This document shows, piece after piece, positions 7,033-8,760 of a stretch of 8,760 nt of DNA (position 1 is its first letter; every line of letters begins with the position of its first letter). Under the pieces are notes generated by a model, which saw nothing but the letters and a program-made list of their open reading frames with translations, searched no databases and was not told where the DNA came from. A program made the position numbers and the translations under genes. Source of the stretch: Roseiarcus sp035308145 (lineage in GTDB: Bacteria; Pseudomonadota; Alphaproteobacteria; Rhizobiales; Beijerinckiaceae); NCBI GenBank assembly GCA_035308145.1, contig DATGHD010000254.1, positions 1 to 8,760 on the forward strand. Reading direction: 5' to 3'.

Positions 7033-7329
7033 ATGAGCGAGCGAAATTACGCCGTCTATATATTGGCGAGCCGCCGCAACGGGACGCTCTATATTGGCGT
7101 TACGAACAACCTCTCAATCCGCATTTATCAGCATCGGTCGGGAGTTGGTTCGGCGTTTACCGCGAAATATGGCGTGAAGCTTTTGGTTTGGTACGAATTT
7201 TACACTGACGTTAAGGAGGCGATCGCGCGGGAGAAACAGCTGAAGAAATGGGAGCGAAAATGGAAGTTGAAGTTGATCGAGGATTTTAATCCCGGCTGGG
7301 CCGACCTTTACGAGCGCTTGAACCAGTGA
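7033..7329 (+). CDS. Small GIY-YIG domain nuclease (YhbQ/UPF0213-like)
   Basis: A single-domain protein of 98 residues. The GIY half of the motif is VYIL (8-11) and the YIG half is LYIG (19-22). It is followed by Arg30 in IRIYQHR (the expected catalytic Arg), Glu67 in AIAREKQLKKW (the expected metal-binding Glu) and the family's FNPGW ending (85-89). All key residues are present, so it should be an active metal-dependent DNA nicking or cleaving domain. Its natural substrate is not known to me. The start at 7033 (MSERNYAVYILAS) is preferred. An ATG at 6994 in the same frame would add 13 residues (MLDSRLRGMT...) that are just translated repeat, a common annotation error for this family. There is no strong ribosome site before 7033. 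The gene ends one base before the right palindrome. Confidence 0.9.
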   Translation: MSERNYAVYILASRRNGTLYIGVTNNLSIRIYQHRSGVGSAFTAKYGVKLLVWYEFYTDVKEAIAREKQLKKWERKWKLKLIEDFNPGWADLYERLNQ

Positions 7330-7330
7330 C

Positions 7331-7416
7331 TGTCATTCCCGCGCAAGCGGGAATCCAGAGAACCGCCCCGCCCCAGGACTAGCTCAGCCTAGATTCCCGC
7401 TTGCGCGGGAATGACA
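7331..7416. repeat. Palindromic repeat, right copy, with 28-bp arms
   Basis: The arm at 7331-7358 starts TGTCATTCCCGCGCAAGCGG and ends GAATCCAG. The reverse-complement arm at 7389-7416 differs at one base. The loop is 30 bases and unrelated to the loop of the left copy. The transcript could fold into a long stem and act as a terminator or RNA-stability element for the GIY-YIG gene, but no T-run follows. It ends 50 bases before the aat start codon. Confidence 0.9.
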
Positions 7417-7466
7417 GGAACGCTGTTGCTTGACGCGAGCCGCGCTCCGCCGCACCATCTTGGGCG

Positions 7467-8123
7467 ATGGCGCGTCCCAGCGAGCCTTTTGAAATCACGC
7501 CCGATATTTTGCTGCGGGCCTATTCGATCGGCCTCTTCCCGATGGCCGAAAGCGCCGAATCTTCGACCCTGTTCTGGGTCGATCCCAAGGAGCGCGGCAT
7601 ATTCCCGCTCGATGGGATTAAAATTTCGCGCAGTCTCGCCAAGATTGTGCGCGCCGATCGTTTCGATATTCGCGTCGACGGCGATTTTGCCGCTGTCATC
7701 GCCGCCTGCGCTGCGCGTGAGAAGACCTGGATCAACGCGCAAATCCGCAGCCTCTATGGCGCGTTGTTCGCGCGAGGCCGCGCCCATTCGATCGAGGTTC
7801 TCGATCAGGGCACCCTGGTCGGCGGCCTCTACGGCGTCTCGCTCGGCGGCGCCTTCTTCGGCGAGAGCATGTTTCATGTCGCCCGCGACGCCTCGAAAGT
7901 CGCGCTGGTCCATCTTGTCGCCCGGTTGCGCTACAGCGGCTATCGGCTGCTCGACACCCAGTTCGTCACCCCTCATCTGGCGAGCCTCGGCGCGATCGAG
8001 ATTTCGCGTGACGTCTATCAGGGCCTGCTCGACGAGGCGCTCGATGCCGAGCCCGATTTCAACGCTTGGCCAATTCAACGAGCGATGAGCGGACGCGAGG
8101 CGCTTGAGCTTGTCGGGCGCTGA
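7467..8123 (+). CDS. aat: Leucyl/phenylalanyl-tRNA--protein transferase
   Basis: A cytoplasmic enzyme of 218 residues that transfers Leu or Phe from charged tRNA to proteins with N-terminal Arg or Lys, marking them for ClpS/ClpAP degradation (bacterial N-end rule). The family pattern is complete: ITPDILLRAYSIGLFPMAE near the N-terminus, FWVDP with Trp37, KTWIN with Trp88, then SLGGAFFGESMFH (125-137) with Glu133, and LLDTQFVTPHLASLGA (161-176) with Asp163 and Gln165. These correspond to E. coli Glu156, Asp186 and Gln188. The length is normal for alphaproteobacteria. The ATG at 7467 has no convincing ribosome site (CTTGGGCG precedes it), but no other start fits and the conserved domain begins about eight residues in. 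A TTGACG at 7430-7435 has only CACCAT at the -10 position. Since the palindrome lies just upstream, transcription may come from within or beyond that repeat. Confidence 0.95.
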   Translation: MARPSEPFEITPDILLRAYSIGLFPMAESAESSTLFWVDPKERGIFPLDGIKISRSLAKIVRADRFDIRVDGDFAAVIAACAAREKTWINAQIRSLYGALFARGRAHSIEVLDQGTLVGGLYGVSLGGAFFGESMFHVARDASKVALVHLVARLRYSGYRLLDTQFVTPHLASLGAIEISRDVYQGLLDEALDAEPDFNAWPIQRAMSGREALELVGR

Positions 8124-8201
8124 TGCGTCGTTGGTTATGCGGACGAAGGGGCCGGCGCCGACGGCACGGCCTTTGCAGGCGGCGTCAGGGCGGGTCGGCT
8201 C

Positions 8202-8206
8202 GGGAG
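8202..8206 (+). promoter_or_regulatory. Ribosome binding site for the ATP-grasp gene
   Basis: GGGAG lies seven bases before the ATG at 8214. An in-frame TAA at 8208-8210 rules out any start further upstream, leaving only GTG 8211 or ATG 8214. Confidence 0.6.
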
Positions 8207-8213
8207 TTAAGTG

Positions 8214-8760
8214 ATGACGGCGCCTCGCTTTTTCAACGAGATGGGCCCCGAAGGGGGACCCGCGCGACCGCTCTATAAGACGATCGAGAAATGGCTTCAG
8301 GGGACGCCGGGGGACGTTCTCGCCTCTCGCCGCGCGCAAGCCGAATATATGTTTCGGCGTATCGGCATCACTTTCGGCGTCTATGGCGATAAGGACGCGG
8401 CCGAGCGCCTGATCCCCTTCGACATTATTCCGCGCCTGATCAGCCGCGCCGAATGGATAAAGCTCGAGGCCGGCATCACGCAGCGCGTCAACGCGCTGAA
8501 TCTCTTCTTGAAGGACGTCTATGGCCCTGGCGCAATCCTCAAAGCGAATATCATCCCGTCCGAACTGATTTGGCGCAATCCCTTCTACCGGGCCGAGATG
8601 ATCGGGCGTCGCGTCCCGCACGACATCTGGATCCATATCAACGGCACGGATCTCGTGCGCGTCGATGGCGATCAGTTTTATGTGCTCGAGGACAACGCGC
8701 GCACGCCTTCCGGCGTCTCCTACATGATGGAGAACCGCGAAGTGACGATGCGGCTGATGC
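8214..8760 (+). CDS. Circularly permuted type 2 ATP-grasp protein, N-terminal part (runs off the right edge)
   Basis: The first 182 residues are visible. They contain MFRRIGITFGVYGD, ERLIPFDIIPRLI, ITQRVNALNLFLKDVYG, HDIWIHINGTDLVR and YVLEDNARTPSGVSYMMENRE. This set is characteristic of the COG2308 family (formerly DUF404/DUF407, now CP_ATPgrasp), in which the two ATP-grasp subdomains are swapped in order. Full proteins have about 470-500 residues, so roughly 60 percent is missing. The family is predicted to form amide or peptide bonds and its substrate is not established. It is commonly followed by an alpha-E domain (DUF403) gene and a transglutaminase-like gene, which would lie just beyond this window. 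The gap to aat is 90 bases, so co-transcription is possible. The in-frame TAA at 8208-8210 fixes the start within one codon. Confidence 0.9.
   Translation, partial: MTAPRFFNEMGPEGGPARPLYKTIEKWLQGTPGDVLASRRAQAEYMFRRIGITFGVYGDKDAAERLIPFDIIPRLISRAEWIKLEAGITQRVNALNLFLKDVYGPGAILKANIIPSELIWRNPFYRAEMIGRRVPHDIWIHINGTDLVRVDGDQFYVLEDNARTPSGVSYMMENREVTMRLM

Larger units (their letters stand above)
6941..7416 (+). mobile_element. Candidate repeat-bounded GIY-YIG element
   Basis: The two palindromic repeats enclose a single small nuclease gene with almost no spare sequence: 10 bases from the left repeat to the ATG, and one base from the TGA to the right repeat. Their arms are nearly the same sequence. 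This layout suggests the gene and repeats form one unit that spreads together, by analogy with RAYT transposases bracketed by REP sequences. Mobility is an inference. No target-site duplication can be called, and the gene could instead have been caught between two independent repeat copies. Confidence 0.5.

Noticed and set aside
6941..7416. CRISPR array
   Set aside because: There are only two palindrome pairs, with unrelated loops and a gene between them. There is no regular repeat-spacer series and no cas genes.
8124..8210. Possible terminator or short gene between aat and the ATP-grasp gene
   Set aside because: The stretch is GC-rich with weak dyads but has no stem followed by a T-run. The frame continuing from the aat stop is only 28 codons long and lacks a start.
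7389..8636. 415-codon - strand open frame across aat and the ATP-grasp start
   Set aside because: It is antisense to two clearly recognised genes and begins inside one and ends inside a palindromic repeat. Its composition is shadow-like.

Overview
This is a GC-rich window with the gene content and protein style of an alphaproteobacterium, most likely from the Rhizobiales (Hyphomicrobiales), perhaps near the Beijerinckiaceae/Methylocystaceae. The clues are an AapJ-type amino-acid-binding protein remnant beside a sulfur-amino-acid synthesis gene, an alphaproteobacterial-style Aat, and a circularly permuted ATP-grasp gene. The exact taxon is a guess.

Layout. Bases 1-140 are the right end of an IS630-family element, with the last 40 codons of its transposase on the + strand. 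Abutting it on the - strand (138-4892) is a giant 1584-residue gene. It encodes a cytoplasmic TIR domain, one membrane segment, about 32 tandem 32-residue hairpin-type repeats and a C-terminal PDZ domain. The central repeats form a clean higher-order array of four tandem 161-residue (483-bp) superunits. The stop codon of this gene coincides with the TA at the insertion-sequence end.

Bases 5007-5363 (-) hold the eroded C-terminal third of an AapJ-like ABC-transporter binding protein. No supportable gene is seen in 5364-5575. Next is an intact O-acetylhomoserine sulfhydrylase gene (metY, 5576-6856, -).

A compact 476-bp module follows (6941-7416). It is a 98-residue GIY-YIG nuclease gene tightly bracketed by two copies of a palindromic repeat, and looks like a small repeat-associated mobile or homing unit sitting between the divergent metY and aat genes. 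The + strand then carries aat (leucyl/phenylalanyl-tRNA-protein transferase, 7467-8123) and the start of a circularly permuted type 2 ATP-grasp gene (8214 onward), which runs off the window.

The metY, aat and ATP-grasp genes are ordinary chromosomal genes with no obvious joint pathway. The left half is accessory: an insertion sequence, a receptor-like TIR protein and a pseudogene. The TIR-membrane-repeat-PDZ protein is the best candidate for an incompletely described system. Its order of parts suggests a one-protein receptor that reads the periplasm and acts through a cytoplasmic TIR (possibly NAD-consuming) domain.
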